Assembly: GCF_009834125.1 (NCBI RefSeq) | Contig: NZ_CP047146.1 | Coordinates: 4,147,501-4,211,500 of the forward strand | DNA length: 64,000 bases | Direction: 5' to 3' | From: Streptomyces sp. GS7 | GTDB taxonomy: Bacteria > Actinomycetota > Actinomycetes > Streptomycetales > Streptomycetaceae | Part shown: in pieces, positions 1 to 8,008 of the stretch | Numbering within the stretch: the stretch's first letter is position 1 | How the letters are laid out: each line of letters starts with the position of its first letter | Notes under the pieces: model-generated | Database searches by the model: none | What the model was told of the DNA's origin: nothing | The model's input: only the letters and a program-made list of their open reading frames with translations | Program-made: the position numbers and the translations under genes

Positions 1-158
1 AGCATCTGGCGATGGCAGTAGCCCTCGGGCTGTCCGCCCCGCCCCTGGAGCCAGGCCGGAACCCGAAGCAACGGCCGGACGGCCGCCCACTCCGCGTCCG
101 TCATGTCCGACGGATACCGGCGTACCCGATCGGTATGGTCGGCCGCGTTGCCGTACAC
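1..158 (-). pseudogene. IS5-family transposase, N-terminal part (runs off window)
   Basis: Read leftward, this encodes a typical actinobacterial IS5-type transposase N-terminus: VYGNAADHT, then RRYPSDMTDAEWAAVRPLL, then VPAWLQGRGGQPEGYCHRQM, leaving the window at its left edge. GTG at 158 is the likely start, although the frame stays open further upstream. The catalytic DDE part would lie outside the window, so whether this copy is whole or truncated cannot be judged. The family assignment rests on the conserved MTDAEW...GRGGQPEGYCHRQ signature. Bases 159-356 hold no convincing gene. Confidence 0.7.
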
Positions 159-356
159 ATGCGCGAGGCAATCACACGATGGGGCAGCCGAGTTGAACTG
201 GACGGGCTCGGACGCGTACAACAACGACACCAGGGCCTCCCGGCATTGCTCGGTCAGATTCGCATCCCCGAGCTACCGAGGGGCCCTGCCCTCATGCACG
301 CGCAACGGGAAGATCACCCCGGCGGGAAACCTGTTCGACCTGCGCGTTCCATGAAC

Positions 357-379
357 GGTTGAGATACGGCTTCTCAACC
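357..379. terminator. Hairpin downstream of the glycosyltransferase gene
   Basis: A perfect 8-bp inverted repeat (GGTTGAGA / TCTCAACC) with a 7-nt loop lies 7 bp beyond the stop codon of the leftward glycosyltransferase-like gene. It fits a transcription terminator. There is no long T-run, as is usual in high-GC actinobacteria. Confidence 0.5.
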
Positions 380-385
380 CAGCCC

Positions 386-1978
386 TCACCGCGTCCTCTC
401 GTACACCGTCACCCGGCGTCCCCCGGCCTCGCCGGAGGTGATGAGGGTGAAGTGCTGGGCGAGTGTGGTGAGTTTGGCCAGGTCGCGAGGCGTTGACGCC
501 TCCGGGGAGGAACTGCTGTCGCTGACCACGACGATGCGCTTGTGGGTCAGCATGGCGGCCCGTATGCGTTCGGGTGCGGCCTCTACGCCATACAGGGTTC
601 CGGAAGCGACCGGGCCCTTGGCCAGCGCGAGATCGTCGAGCCCGCTGAACGAGGACGGTGTGACGAGTGCGGCGTCACGCCGCTGGTCGGGTATGAACAC
701 GACGCCATCACCTGTGCCGGCCAGCGCCGCGACCTTGTCGGCGGCAACCCGCACATCGTCCGTCCTGCTCTTCGGTGCCCGAAGGCCCAACTCCAAGGGC
801 AGCAGCGCCAGGAACACGACCGCCACGACCCCGGCGAGCAGCGTCTCGCCACGCACCCGTCCCCAGCGACGGCCGCGGGCCCGGCCGTACGACAGCGCCG
901 CCTGCACCGCCCGGGCGACGGCGGGACCGACGAGCAGCGACAGCCCGATGTATGCGAAGAGTACGTAGCGGTCGACATAGAGCGGCTTGACGAGCCAGGA
1001 GGCCAGCAGCAGCCCGAGTTGCGGGACGGCGAGCAGTGACAGCCCCACCGAGACCGGCGACGGAACGGTACGCACGCCGCGCGGCACTCGGGCGCATACC
1101 AGGGCGACGACCAGCATCGCGGTCACCCCCAGCAAGCTGGCGGCCGAGACCGACGGTATCCATGCCACCTGCTTCGCCTGCAGACGGCTGGCGAGTGCGA
1201 GTGGCAGCGTTCCCGCCACGATCACGGCGGCTGTCACCAACCACCCTGTCAGCAAGGCACGTTGGCTGCCGCGCCTGCAGATCAGGACGGTCGCGCCGTG
1301 AGCCGCCAACGCGAAGAGCGAAAACCAGTTGAGCAGTGCGGTAGCGAGCATGACCGCCGTATAGGCACCCCAGCGCCACGCCCATGCGGTTTTGCGCCCA
1401 CGCCCGTCGCGCGGGGCGGTGTTCCCGGCAGGGCCCGCCGGGAACACCGCCCCGACCAGCAGCCAGGTTGCCACCGCCACTCCGGCAGCCACCAGCGCGA
1501 AGGAGCGCCCCTCCTGCGCGTACCGCTGCATCACCGGCAGCAAGGCCAGCACCAGACCTGCCGAGAGGCCGCCCATGGGGCCGGCGAGCCTGCGGCCGAT
1601 TGCCGCGGTGGTCGCCGCAGCGATGAGCGCACCCAGCACCGAGGGCAGCCGCAGCCCCGCCAGGTTCGCTCCGAAGACCTCGAACACGGTGTGTATCAGC
1701 AGGTAGTAGAGGCCGTGGACGATATCCACCTGCCCGGTCATGTGCCAGATCTCGGGTATAGACCGCTGGGCCACCTCCCATGTCGCGGCCTCGTCCCGCC
1801 ATATGGCGCCCTGGCGGGGTAACCCCCACAAGCCGAGTGCGAGTGCCAGCAGAGCGGGCGCCCCGGAAACCAGCCAGGTCGTCCACCGGTGCGCTCCGGC
1901 GGGGGCCGGGGTGGCTCTTCGCTCGGCGAAGGCGAGCGCTGTGGAGTCAAGATCAAGGGACATGTCGCGAATATACAT
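386..1978 (-). CDS. Polytopic GT-C / GT39-like glycosyltransferase
   Basis: A 530-residue integral membrane protein with about 10-12 hydrophobic segments. The first large extracytoplasmic loop carries an acidic pair in WRDEA (residues 60-64), the position where GT-C glycosyltransferases (protein O-mannosyltransferase and arabinosyltransferase types) keep catalytic acidic residues. Such enzymes move a sugar from a polyprenyl-phosphate donor on the outer membrane face; donor and acceptor are unknown here. The ATG at 1978 lies inside a palindrome and has no ribosome binding site. A second in-frame ATG at 1963 (MSLDLDS) is equally plausible, which would leave the palindrome just upstream as an operator. 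The gene appears monocistronic. Confidence 0.75.
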   Translation of the reverse strand: MYIRDMSLDLDSTALAFAERRATPAPAGAHRWTTWLVSGAPALLALALGLWGLPRQGAIWRDEAATWEVAQRSIPEIWHMTGQVDIVHGLYYLLIHTVFEVFGANLAGLRLPSVLGALIAAATTAAIGRRLAGPMGGLSAGLVLALLPVMQRYAQEGRSFALVAAGVAVATWLLVGAVFPAGPAGNTAPRDGRGRKTAWAWRWGAYTAVMLATALLNWFSLFALAAHGATVLICRRGSQRALLTGWLVTAAVIVAGTLPLALASRLQAKQVAWIPSVSAASLLGVTAMLVVALVCARVPRGVRTVPSPVSVGLSLLAVPQLGLLLASWLVKPLYVDRYVLFAYIGLSLLVGPAVARAVQAALSYGRARGRRWGRVRGETLLAGVVAVVFLALLPLELGLRAPKSRTDDVRVAADKVAALAGTGDGVVFIPDQRRDAALVTPSSFSGLDDLALAKGPVASGTLYGVEAAPERIRAAMLTHKRIVVVSDSSSSPEASTPRDLAKLTTLAQHFTLITSGEAGGRRVTVYERTR

Positions 1979-1988
1979 TCGATGTATA
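1972..1988. promoter_or_regulatory. Palindromic operator candidate at the glycosyltransferase start
   Basis: TATACAT-TCG-ATGTATA is a perfect 7-bp inverted repeat, very AT-rich for this genome, sitting on the first possible start codon of the leftward glycosyltransferase gene. It resembles a dimeric-repressor operator and also contains -10-like hexamers. No regulator gene lies beside it. Confidence 0.45.
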
Positions 1989-2089
1989 CGCTCAATTTGC
2001 AGGTCCCGCGTGGCTGGGAGCTGTTGCGAAAGTGGATCTCGGTGAACGTCGCCTCCACAGTCTGCCGGGCCTACCCGCCCCCGCCGGGG

Positions 2090-2343
2090 TGGGCTGGCGG
2101 CCGAGATTCATCTCGGCGTCGTGCAGCGGCACAAGCGTCTGCCTATCGTGGGGCACTGCCGGCCAGCGGTGTGACTCTCCGCAGTTCAACCGGTGTTGGA
2201 AGCGATCAGGTGTGCCGACCGGGAGTCGGGCGGCCTCGCAAGCGCCCGCGCCGCGTACAGGCCGACAAGGCTTGCGCCTCCCGGCGCAACCGTCCCTACC
2301 TGCCCAGGTGCGGGATCAACCACCTCAAGCGCCCGCGGCCATA
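2090..2343 (+). pseudogene. Degenerate IS5-type transposase fragment
   Basis: Pieces of a DDE transposase can be read in several frames: EIHLGVVQRHKRLPIV, then GQRCDSPQF, then [16 protein letters not shown] followed by [13 protein letters not shown]. They match the usual order KIHL..., GQ..DSPQF, GRPR.RPD.V.ADKAYSSR.NR.YLRRRGI of IS5-group transposases. Frame changes near 2175 and 2215 and missing ends show that it is dead. It probably belonged to a different element from the fragment at the left edge. Confidence 0.6.
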
Positions 2344-2594
2344 GCCGCCGAATACGACGAACTCTCCGATCGTTACGAGGCGACCGTGCCGGTCACTGTC
2401 ATCAACATCTGCACCCTGGCTACCATCGCCGACGCGGCTACGGCACCGCCATCACCCTCGCCGCACTCCACTTGGCTCGCGAACGACACCACCACATCGC
2501 CGTACTGCAGGCGTCCACCGAGGGCAAGCCCGTCTACCGCCGCCTGGGTTTCCACCCCTGCGGTCAATTCACCGAACACACCATCGCCCCCTGA
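2344..2594 (+). pseudogene. Frameshifted GNAT acetyltransferase C-terminal remnant
   Basis: One frame reads [10 protein letters not shown] near 2395-2425. After a frameshift, another reads the acetyl-CoA-binding loop [17 protein letters not shown] and the C-terminal [14 protein letters not shown] motif ending at 2594. These are the two best-conserved parts of GNAT acetyltransferases. The N-terminal half is missing, replaced by the IS5 remnant just upstream, so the gene was probably destroyed by that insertion. Confidence 0.6.
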
Positions 2595-2740
2595 ACTCCC
2601 AGTGCTCACCCCACTCCGGGGCGGTAAGGTCGGCCGATCTGGAGCCAGCCGATCCCTAGGTCCGGCACAAGGCAGGGGGTGAAATAGCCATCGAATGCGG
2701 CGCGTTAGACCCCGCATCCCTCCCTCACCCCGAGCGAATC

Positions 2741-2759
2741 GCCCCGGGTTTGATGGAGA
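2741..2759 (+). repeat. Left terminal inverted repeat of the IS3 element
   Basis: Matches the reverse complement of 4027-4045 at 17 of 19 positions and lies 28 bp upstream of the first possible orfA ATG. Confidence 0.75.
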
Positions 2760-2786
2760 TCATCAAGACCCGGAAGGATGCCGATC

Positions 2787-3104
2787 ATGGCTGCTCCCCG
2801 TAAGTACCCCGACGAACTGCGCGAGCGTGCGACGCGTCTGGCGGTCGAGGCCCGTAAGGACCCGGTCGGCCGGGCCGGTGCGATCAAGCGGATCGCCGAT
2901 CAGCTGGACGTGCATCCCGAGGCTTTGCGGGGGTGGGTAAAGCGGGCCGAGATCGACGATGGTGTCGTGCCGGGGACGACCAGTGGGGAGGCCGCGCGGA
3001 TCGCGGAGTTGGAGCGGGAGGTGAAGGAACTGCGGCGGGCGAACGCGATATTGAAGTCCGCCTCGGCTTTCTTCGCCGCGGAGCTGGACCGTCCACTGCG
3101 ATGA
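2787..3104 (+). CDS. IS3-family transposase OrfA
   Basis: A 105-residue basic protein beginning MAAPRKYPDELRERA, with a helix-turn-helix (IADQLDVHPEALRGWVKR, about residues 37-54) and a C-terminal leucine-rich coiled coil (ELEREVKELRRANAILK). OrfA proteins bind the inverted repeats and supply the N-terminus of the OrfAB fusion transposase. I chose the second ATG because GGAAGG lies 9 nt before it but directly against the first ATG at 2778. The stop overlaps the orfB start (ATGA). The TTTCTTC stretch near the 3' end could serve frameshifting. Confidence 0.85.
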   Translation: MAAPRKYPDELRERATRLAVEARKDPVGRAGAIKRIADQLDVHPEALRGWVKRAEIDDGVVPGTTSGEAARIAELEREVKELRRANAILKSASAFFAAELDRPLR

Positions 3105-4021
3105 AGGTCACCTGCATCGACCAGTACAAGGAGACGTTCGGCGTCCAGCAGATCTGCGACGTCCTGTCCGAGACGGACGCGCCGATCGCGTCGAGCACCT
3201 ACTACGCCGCCCACAGCCGTCCGCGCTCGGCCCGCAGCCTGCGCGACGAGCACCTCACCGAGGAGATACGCCGGATCCACGCTGACAACTACGGTGTCTA
3301 CGGGGCCCGCAAGGTCCATGCCACCCTGGTCCGCGAGTACTTCACGGTGGCCCGCTGCACGGTCGAACGGCTCATGCGTCAGGCCGGACTTCGCGGGGTG
3401 ATCCGGGCCAAGAGTCCGCGCACCACCCGGCCCGCGCCCGAGACCAGCCGTCCCGCCGACCTGGTCGAGCGCCAGTTCACCGCAACTGCCCCGAACCAGC
3501 TGTGGGTTGCTGACATCACCTATATCAGGACCTTCTCCGGCTGGGTCTACGCGGCCTTCGTCATCGACGTGTTCTCGCGCATGGTCGTCGGCTGGCAGGT
3601 CGCCACCAGTCTCTACACCGACCTCGCGCTGGACGCGCTGGAGATGGCGATCTGGCGTCGCCGGCACACCGGCGTCGACCTGGCCGGTCTCACGGATCAC
3701 TCGGACCGCGGCGTTCAATACCGTGCTATTCGCTACACCGAACGCCTCGAACAGGAGGCGGCCGTGGCCTCGGTCGGCTCCAAGGGCGACTCGTATGACA
3801 ACGCCCTCGCCGAGGCGTTCAACAGCCTGTTCAAGGCCGAGTTGATCCGCCACAAGGGCCCCTGGGCGTCCATCAACGACGTCGAGATCGCCGTCGCCGA
3901 GTACGTCGACTGGTTCAACCAGAGACGCCTGCATGGCGAGCCCGGCCACGACACTCCTGCCGAACACGAGGCCGCCTACTACGCGGCCGAACCCCCTGCG
4001 TCACTCCAGAAAACCAGCTAA
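3101..4021 (+). CDS. IS3-family transposase OrfB (DDE integrase core)
   Basis: A 306-residue catalytic subunit. The HTH_21-type region (YGARKVHATL..., about residue 70) is followed by the rve integrase core: first Asp in WVADITYI, second Asp in LTDHSDRGVQY, and catalytic Glu in the SYDNALAEAFNSLFKAEL segment, ending with the usual WFNQRRLHGEPGHDTPAEHE tail. All three acidic residues are present, so the enzyme may be active. The ATG overlaps the orfA stop, allowing either coupling or an upstream frameshift in orfA to give OrfAB. Confidence 0.9.
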   Translation: MKVTCIDQYKETFGVQQICDVLSETDAPIASSTYYAAHSRPRSARSLRDEHLTEEIRRIHADNYGVYGARKVHATLVREYFTVARCTVERLMRQAGLRGVIRAKSPRTTRPAPETSRPADLVERQFTATAPNQLWVADITYIRTFSGWVYAAFVIDVFSRMVVGWQVATSLYTDLALDALEMAIWRRRHTGVDLAGLTDHSDRGVQYRAIRYTERLEQEAAVASVGSKGDSYDNALAEAFNSLFKAELIRHKGPWASINDVEIAVAEYVDWFNQRRLHGEPGHDTPAEHEAAYYAAEPPASLQKTS

Positions 4022-4026
4022 CTCCC

Positions 4027-4045
4027 TCTCCACGAAACCCGGGGC
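4027..4045 (-). repeat. Right terminal inverted repeat of the IS3 element
   Basis: Reverse complement starts GCCCCGGGTTT and pairs with 2741-2759 at 17 of 19 positions. It lies just after the orfB stop and a few bases from the recombinase remnant. Confidence 0.75.
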
Positions 4046-4050
4046 TTGAC

Positions 4051-4314
4051 AGGCTGAGGTGTCGTTCTCCTTGTAGATCTTGGCGAACGGGCCCCAGTGC
4101 AGCCGTGAGCGGGTGTCCTGGGCGTCTTCCATCTGGCGGTCGACGCCGGCTTCCAGGCGGAAGCGGTCGGAGGAGATGCGGAGGTAGGCGCCGGGGCGCT
4201 TGGGTGCGTAGGAGGCAAGGTGGTCGTAGAGGTTGAGGGTGACTTGCCCGCCGCGGGCGTGGGCGGGGACTCGAAGTCCTCCCAGACGGTGGTGAGGGCG
4301 GTGGTTGGTGGCAC
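4051..4314 (-). pseudogene. Serine recombinase N-terminal remnant cut by the IS3 element
   Basis: The leftward frame encodes RPGAYLRISSDRFRLEAGVD, then RQMEDAQ and KIYKENDTSA. This is the N-terminal catalytic start of large serine recombinases, where the nucleophilic Ser lies in the Y-x-R-x-S motif and YxENDTSA is conserved. Translation is interrupted directly after NDTSA at the IS3 right end; the remaining domain, zinc ribbon and coiled coil are absent on the other side of the IS. Further upstream the frame changes (ALTTVWEDFES is in another frame), so there is also an N-terminal frameshift. It was probably a phage- or mobile-element-type integrase. Confidence 0.65.
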
Positions 4315-4433
4315 GGTGTCGGCTCCTGGTGCTCGGTGTTCCGATACCGGGCACTTTCTGTCGAACTTCGCAGTTTGGCGGTGCCGTGGATCCTCCGTAG
4401 AATCCGCCGCTCCGCGGGTGGATACTGATCGCC

Positions 4434-5054
4434 ATGCGCATCGACTTTGACCCTGCTGAGCTGTCCCGTAACGAGTTCTACAAGCTGTTGACCGCGGTGG
4501 TGGTCCCGCGGCCCATCGCCTGGGTGTCAACCATCGACCCGTATGGCGTTTCTGCGAATCTTGCCCCGCACTCCTTCTTCAGCATCGCCAGTGTTTCGCC
4601 GCCCGTTGTTCAGTTCAGTTCTGTGGGGCGTAAGGACACCCTGCGGAATGTCGAGGCCACCGGTGAGTTCGTGGTGAACTTCACGCCGCAGGGGCTTTTT
4701 GCGCAGGTCAATGACACGGGTACGGATTTTCCGCATGGCGTGAGCGAGTTCGAGGCGGCGGGAATCGAATCCGAGCCCAGTCTTCGGGTCAAGCCGCCGC
4801 GGGTTGCCGCTTCGCCGGTGGCATTGGAGTGCGAGCTGCACAGTACGGTCCGGATCGGTGACGGGACCGTGGTGTTCGGACGGGTGGTGCATGCCGCGGT
4901 GTCGCAGGATGTGCTGGTCGACGGACATCCCGAGGTCACCAAGCTGCAGCCTTTGTCGCGGCTTGGGAAGGACGAGTGGGGGACGCTGGGTGACGTACGG
5001 GAGATCGCTCGGATTCGGCATGCGGAATGGCAGGGACCGGCGGCTGGCCGATAG
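4434..5054 (+). CDS. Flavin reductase-like (FMN-binding split-barrel) protein
   Basis: A 206-residue member of the flavin reductase-like / DIM6 family. The N-terminal LLTAVVVPRPIAWVST, the SANLAPHSFFSIASVSPPVVQFS strand set and the KDTLRNVEATGEFVVNF segment form the FMN-binding split barrel. Family members reduce FMN with NAD(P)H or use it for small-molecule oxidoreduction; the substrate is unknown. It starts at ATG 4434 without a clear Shine-Dalgarno sequence and stands alone. The sequence is full length for the family, with no signal peptide, so it should be cytoplasmic. Confidence 0.85.
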   Translation: MRIDFDPAELSRNEFYKLLTAVVVPRPIAWVSTIDPYGVSANLAPHSFFSIASVSPPVVQFSSVGRKDTLRNVEATGEFVVNFTPQGLFAQVNDTGTDFPHGVSEFEAAGIESEPSLRVKPPRVAASPVALECELHSTVRIGDGTVVFGRVVHAAVSQDVLVDGHPEVTKLQPLSRLGKDEWGTLGDVREIARIRHAEWQGPAAGR

Positions 5055-5276
5055 GCCGACGGGGGAGGGGGACGAGGAAGGGGCAAGGGGAAGGGGGAGC
5101 TGGAGTGGTTGGGAGGAAGAGGGGGAGTGTGTCCGTGGCGTGGAGGTCATCGGAGTGGATTGATCCGAGTGAGGGTTTCGCGGTAGTTCATGTGCGAGGA
5201 GCTTTCCGGTAGTTGATGATTCCTTCCGGGTTCGAGACGCTGCGTGGTGATGGTTGTCGGGATGACAGGAGTCGCT

Positions 5277-6335
5277 GTGAACGGTCTCGCTCCTTTGGTG
5301 ACGGAATTCGGCGCGGAGCCGTGTCCTGACGGCCGCTGTCCTTGCTTCACCGATTCGGGTTCCTGTACGGCCTCCTCGACCGGTTCCGGCGCACCCGGTG
5401 AGGGGGGAGAGGGAGAAGGGGCTGGTGAAGGGGCTTTCGCGCGGCCCTTGAGTCGGCGTTTCGCGATGCGTGCCGTGGCCGGCACGGCAGTCGCGGGGCC
5501 TGTGGCGGCGTACGGAAGTGAGGCCGCGTACGCCGTCGGTCGCGGACGCGGGCTGCGGGTGATGACCTTCAATCTGCGGTACGCGTCGGATTCCCGTCCA
5601 CATTCCTGGGCCGAGCGCCGACCCGTGATGCGGAGCCTCTTGCGCCGGGAGGCTCCGCAACTCCTGGGGACGCAGGAGGGGCTGTACGGGCAGCTGCGTG
5701 ATATCGCGGAGGATCTCGGGCCGCATTACGAATGGGTGGGTACGGGCCGGGGTGGCGGGAGCCGGGATGAGTTCGCGGCGATCTTCTACGACGTACGGCG
5801 ACTCGCGCCGGTGGAGTACGACCATTTCTGGCTGTCGGACACGCCCTATCTGATCGGGTCGACGACGTGGGGAAACAAGGTTATTCGGATGGCGACCTGG
5901 GTGCGCTTCCGGGATCTTCGGAGAGGTGGCAGCGGCGGCGGGGAATTCTATGCGCTCAATACGCACCTTGATCATGCGGTGCAGTATTCGCGGGAGCGGT
6001 CGGCTGCTCTGATCAAAGAACGGCTGGGGGTGCTGGACCCCTCGCTGCCCCGCATCGTGACCGGGGATTTCAACGTTGCGGCGCACAAGAATCCCGTATA
6101 CGAGGCGATGCTCGGCGGTGGCTCGCTCCTGGACAGCTGGGATACGGCCGATGAACGGAGCGCACAGTACGGCACTTTTCACGGCTACCGGCCGCTGGTG
6201 CCCGGCGGCGACCGAGTCGATTGGATTCTCACCTCGCCGACGGTGCGTACGCGGCGGGCCGCGATCAACACGTTCTCCGTGCAGGGGCAGTTTGCGAGCG
6301 ATCATCTGCCGGTGCAGGCGTGGGTGGAGTGGTGA
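5277..6335 (+). CDS. Secreted endonuclease/exonuclease/phosphatase-fold hydrolase
   Basis: About 352 residues. A Tat-like leader (PLSRRFAMRAVAGTAVAGPVA) follows a Gly/Glu-rich N-terminal stretch. The EEP domain starts at MTFNLRYASD and shows the metal-binding Glu in GTQEGL, the catalytic GDFN motif and the final SDHLPVQAW. Family members cleave phosphodiester or phosphoester bonds, as in sphingomyelinases, DNases or inositol phosphatases; here the substrate is unknown. I prefer GTG at 5277 because AGGAG lies 5 nt before it; in-frame starts also exist at 5244 and 5262. The long acidic low-complexity stretch before the Tat motif is unusual for a signal sequence. Confidence 0.8.
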   Translation: MNGLAPLVTEFGAEPCPDGRCPCFTDSGSCTASSTGSGAPGEGGEGEGAGEGAFARPLSRRFAMRAVAGTAVAGPVAAYGSEAAYAVGRGRGLRVMTFNLRYASDSRPHSWAERRPVMRSLLRREAPQLLGTQEGLYGQLRDIAEDLGPHYEWVGTGRGGGSRDEFAAIFYDVRRLAPVEYDHFWLSDTPYLIGSTTWGNKVIRMATWVRFRDLRRGGSGGGEFYALNTHLDHAVQYSRERSAALIKERLGVLDPSLPRIVTGDFNVAAHKNPVYEAMLGGGSLLDSWDTADERSAQYGTFHGYRPLVPGGDRVDWILTSPTVRTRRAAINTFSVQGQFASDHLPVQAWVEW

Positions 6336-6413
6336 AGGGGGAGTGGTGAATGGGGAGTGGGTGCCGGCGGTGGCCGTTGAACTTTGCGGCCCGTGCTTGA
6401 AATTCTGTCGGCG

Positions 6414-7309
6414 CTACTGAACTTGATTGGGTGATGTCGGATTCGTTCGCCGGACAGCGGTGGGCCGGTTCCGGTAGCCCTGGACTGTGAGGTACGCGCA
6501 GGGCGGCGGGTTGACCGAGGCCGAGAGGGCCGCACGGGAGCGGGTGTGGCTGCTGACGGTGGAACGCTTTGAGAGCGGGAAGAAAACCGGGAGATCGCTG
6601 TCGCGCTGCGGGTGAGCGAGCGGTCGGTGGTGCGGTGGCGCCGGGCCTGGCGCGAGCGCGGAACTGTGGAAGAGGGATGTGTGGTCGCGGGTAAGAGCGC
6701 CGCGGCGGCGTGCAACGGCTGGATCGTCTTCGAGGACGAAGCTGGGCAGTCGATGACGCCGCCGCGTGCCGGAACCTGGGGCGGGATCGGCCAGACCCCG
6801 GTTGTCCGTGTGCGCGGACGAGGTTCGGGCCGGGTGTCGATGGCAGGCATGACCTGCGAAAAAACCGGGCGGGCGGTCCCGGCTGATCTACTCCGTCCGT
6901 GAGTACAACGGCCGCAAGGGCCAGCCGAAGGGCTTCGGCTGGCGTGACTTTCGCGACCTGTTGGTGCGCGCCCGCATCCGGCTCGGTGGTCCGATCGTGC
7001 TGGTATGGGACAACGTGCGCCTGGCACCTGACCAAGTCGCTGCGGGAGTTCGTCGAGGCGAACTCTGGCTGGCTCACCGTGTTCCAGCTGCCCACCTACG
7101 CCCCGGACCTGAACCCGCAGGAGGGCGTCTGGTTCCTGGTCAAGCGCGACATCGGCGACCTCGCCGCAGCATGCCTCGACCAGATCACCTGGGCCGTGAA
7201 GCACCGGCTCAAACAGATCCAGTGCCGTCCGGACCTGGTTGACGGCTGCCTCGCCGCCACCGGCCTGATCATGGACGGCTGACTGGCACCACCGGATCAA
7301 GCTCAGCAG
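6414..7309 (+). mobile_element. Decayed IS630-family element
   Basis: Imperfect terminal inverted repeats start CTACTGAACTTGAT on the left (6414) and, on the complementary strand, CTGCTGAGCTTGAT on the right (7309). TA dinucleotides lie at both boundaries, in line with the TA target preference of IS630/Tc1 elements. The single transposase frame inside is broken at several places and has lost an internal segment, so the element cannot move by itself. Confidence 0.65.
6487..7282 (+). pseudogene. IS630-family transposase pseudogene
   Basis: Starts at GTG with VRYAQGGGLTEAERAARERV and shifts frame near 6585. It continues with an HTH piece (VSERSVVRWRRAWRERG), jumps across a deletion to the DDE core (GWIVFEDEAGQSMTPP), and shifts again near 6870 (YSVREYNGRKGQ, PIVLVWDN). 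A last shift near 7030 leads to WLTVFQLPTYAPDLNPQEG and the C-terminal RLKQIQCRPDLVDG. At least three frameshifts plus a deletion between the HTH and first Asp make it non-functional. The order of motifs is exactly that of actinobacterial IS630 transposases. Confidence 0.8.
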
Positions 7310-7328
7310 TACACGAAGCGGAGGGCTG

Positions 7329-7898
7329 TCACCGCTGGGCACGGGCAGCCTGCCGATGGCGCAGGGTCGTGATCGTGTTGCGGCACCAGTCGCGGTTGCC
7401 CCGTTCGAAGGCGAGGCCGCGCAGGCAGGTCAGGTACGGGCCGATGCGGTCGCCGTCGCGCAGGAACTCCTCCTCCGTGCGCTCGCCGCGCATGGTTTGC
7501 AGCATCTGCTCGAACAGGTCGATCTTGGCCTGGGCGAAGGTGGCCCGTTCGTCGAGCTGGGCGATCAGCACCACCGGGTCGACGTGGTCGGCGGCCTGGA
7601 CCTTGACCAGCAGGTCGTCGCGGACGAAGGACGGCTTGGCGGAGGCTTCGGCGAAGTCGTCGAGTTCGGCGAGGCCGGCGTCCGTGACGCGGAAGACTCG
7701 CTTGTTGGGGCGGTTGTCCTGGACGATCTCCCGCCCGGTGATCAGCCCGTCCTTCTCCAGCCGGGTCAGCTCGGCGTACAGCTGCTGCGGCTGGGCGTAC
7801 CAGAAGTTCGCCACGCCGAGGCCGAAGGTCTTGGCCAGCTCGTAGCCGTTGGTCTCGCCGTCGAGCAGGGCGGCCAGAACGGCGTGCCGTAGCGCCAT
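7329..7898 (-). CDS. PadR-family transcriptional regulator
   Basis: 189 residues: an N-terminal PadR winged helix (ALRHAVLAALLDGETNGYELAK, then QQLYAELTRLEKDGLI) and a C-terminal helical dimerisation region (Vir_reg type). PadR proteins are dimeric repressors, often of adjacent transporters or detoxification genes. Start at 7898 is supported by GGAG 8 nt upstream; a further in-frame start at 7919 has none. It is divergent from the SnoaL-like/YhgE/carotenoid oxygenase operon, with a repeated operator-like site between, so it probably represses itself and that operon. The IS630 remnant ends just beyond its stop. Confidence 0.85.
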   Translation of the reverse strand: MALRHAVLAALLDGETNGYELAKTFGLGVANFWYAQPQQLYAELTRLEKDGLITGREIVQDNRPNKRVFRVTDAGLAELDDFAEASAKPSFVRDDLLVKVQAADHVDPVVLIAQLDERATFAQAKIDLFEQMLQTMRGERTEEEFLRDGDRIGPYLTCLRGLAFERGNRDWCRNTITTLRHRQAARAQR

Positions 7899-7959
7899 CG
7901 GTCGAACTCCTTCACTCACCCCTGTTTGCCGGACACACCTCCCTATGATACTCCTGAAA

Positions 7960-7985
7960 ATGACTAGTCAGATTCATGACTAGTC
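7960..7985. promoter_or_regulatory. Twin PadR operator candidate
   Basis: ATGACTAGTC occurs twice, at 7960-7969 and 7976-7985, a 16-bp period. The first copy is part of the perfect palindrome TGACTAGTCA. The pair lies between the divergent padR-like gene and the 8009 operon, just downstream of a -10-like TATGAT (7944-7949), so a bound regulator would block rightward transcription. Confidence 0.6.
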
Positions 7986-8008
7986 TCCATGAGTCAGGAG
8001 GGTGCATC

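Larger units (their letters stand above)
2741..4045 (+). mobile_element. IS3-family insertion sequence, apparently intact
   Basis: About 1.3 kb with two overlapping transposase frames (orfA, orfB) bounded by 19-bp terminal inverted repeats matching at 17 of 19 positions (GCCCCGGGTTTgaTGGAGA on the left, with cg in place of ga on the right). No 3-bp target duplication is obvious next to these ends; the right end could extend a few bases to a terminal CA. The right end abuts a serine recombinase gene cut in mid-domain, so the element inserted there or took part in a rearrangement. Both frames look intact. Confidence 0.85.

Noticed and set aside
159..356. Open frames between the left-edge transposase and the hairpin
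   Set aside because: Peptides on both strands are short, with no recognisable family or start signal.
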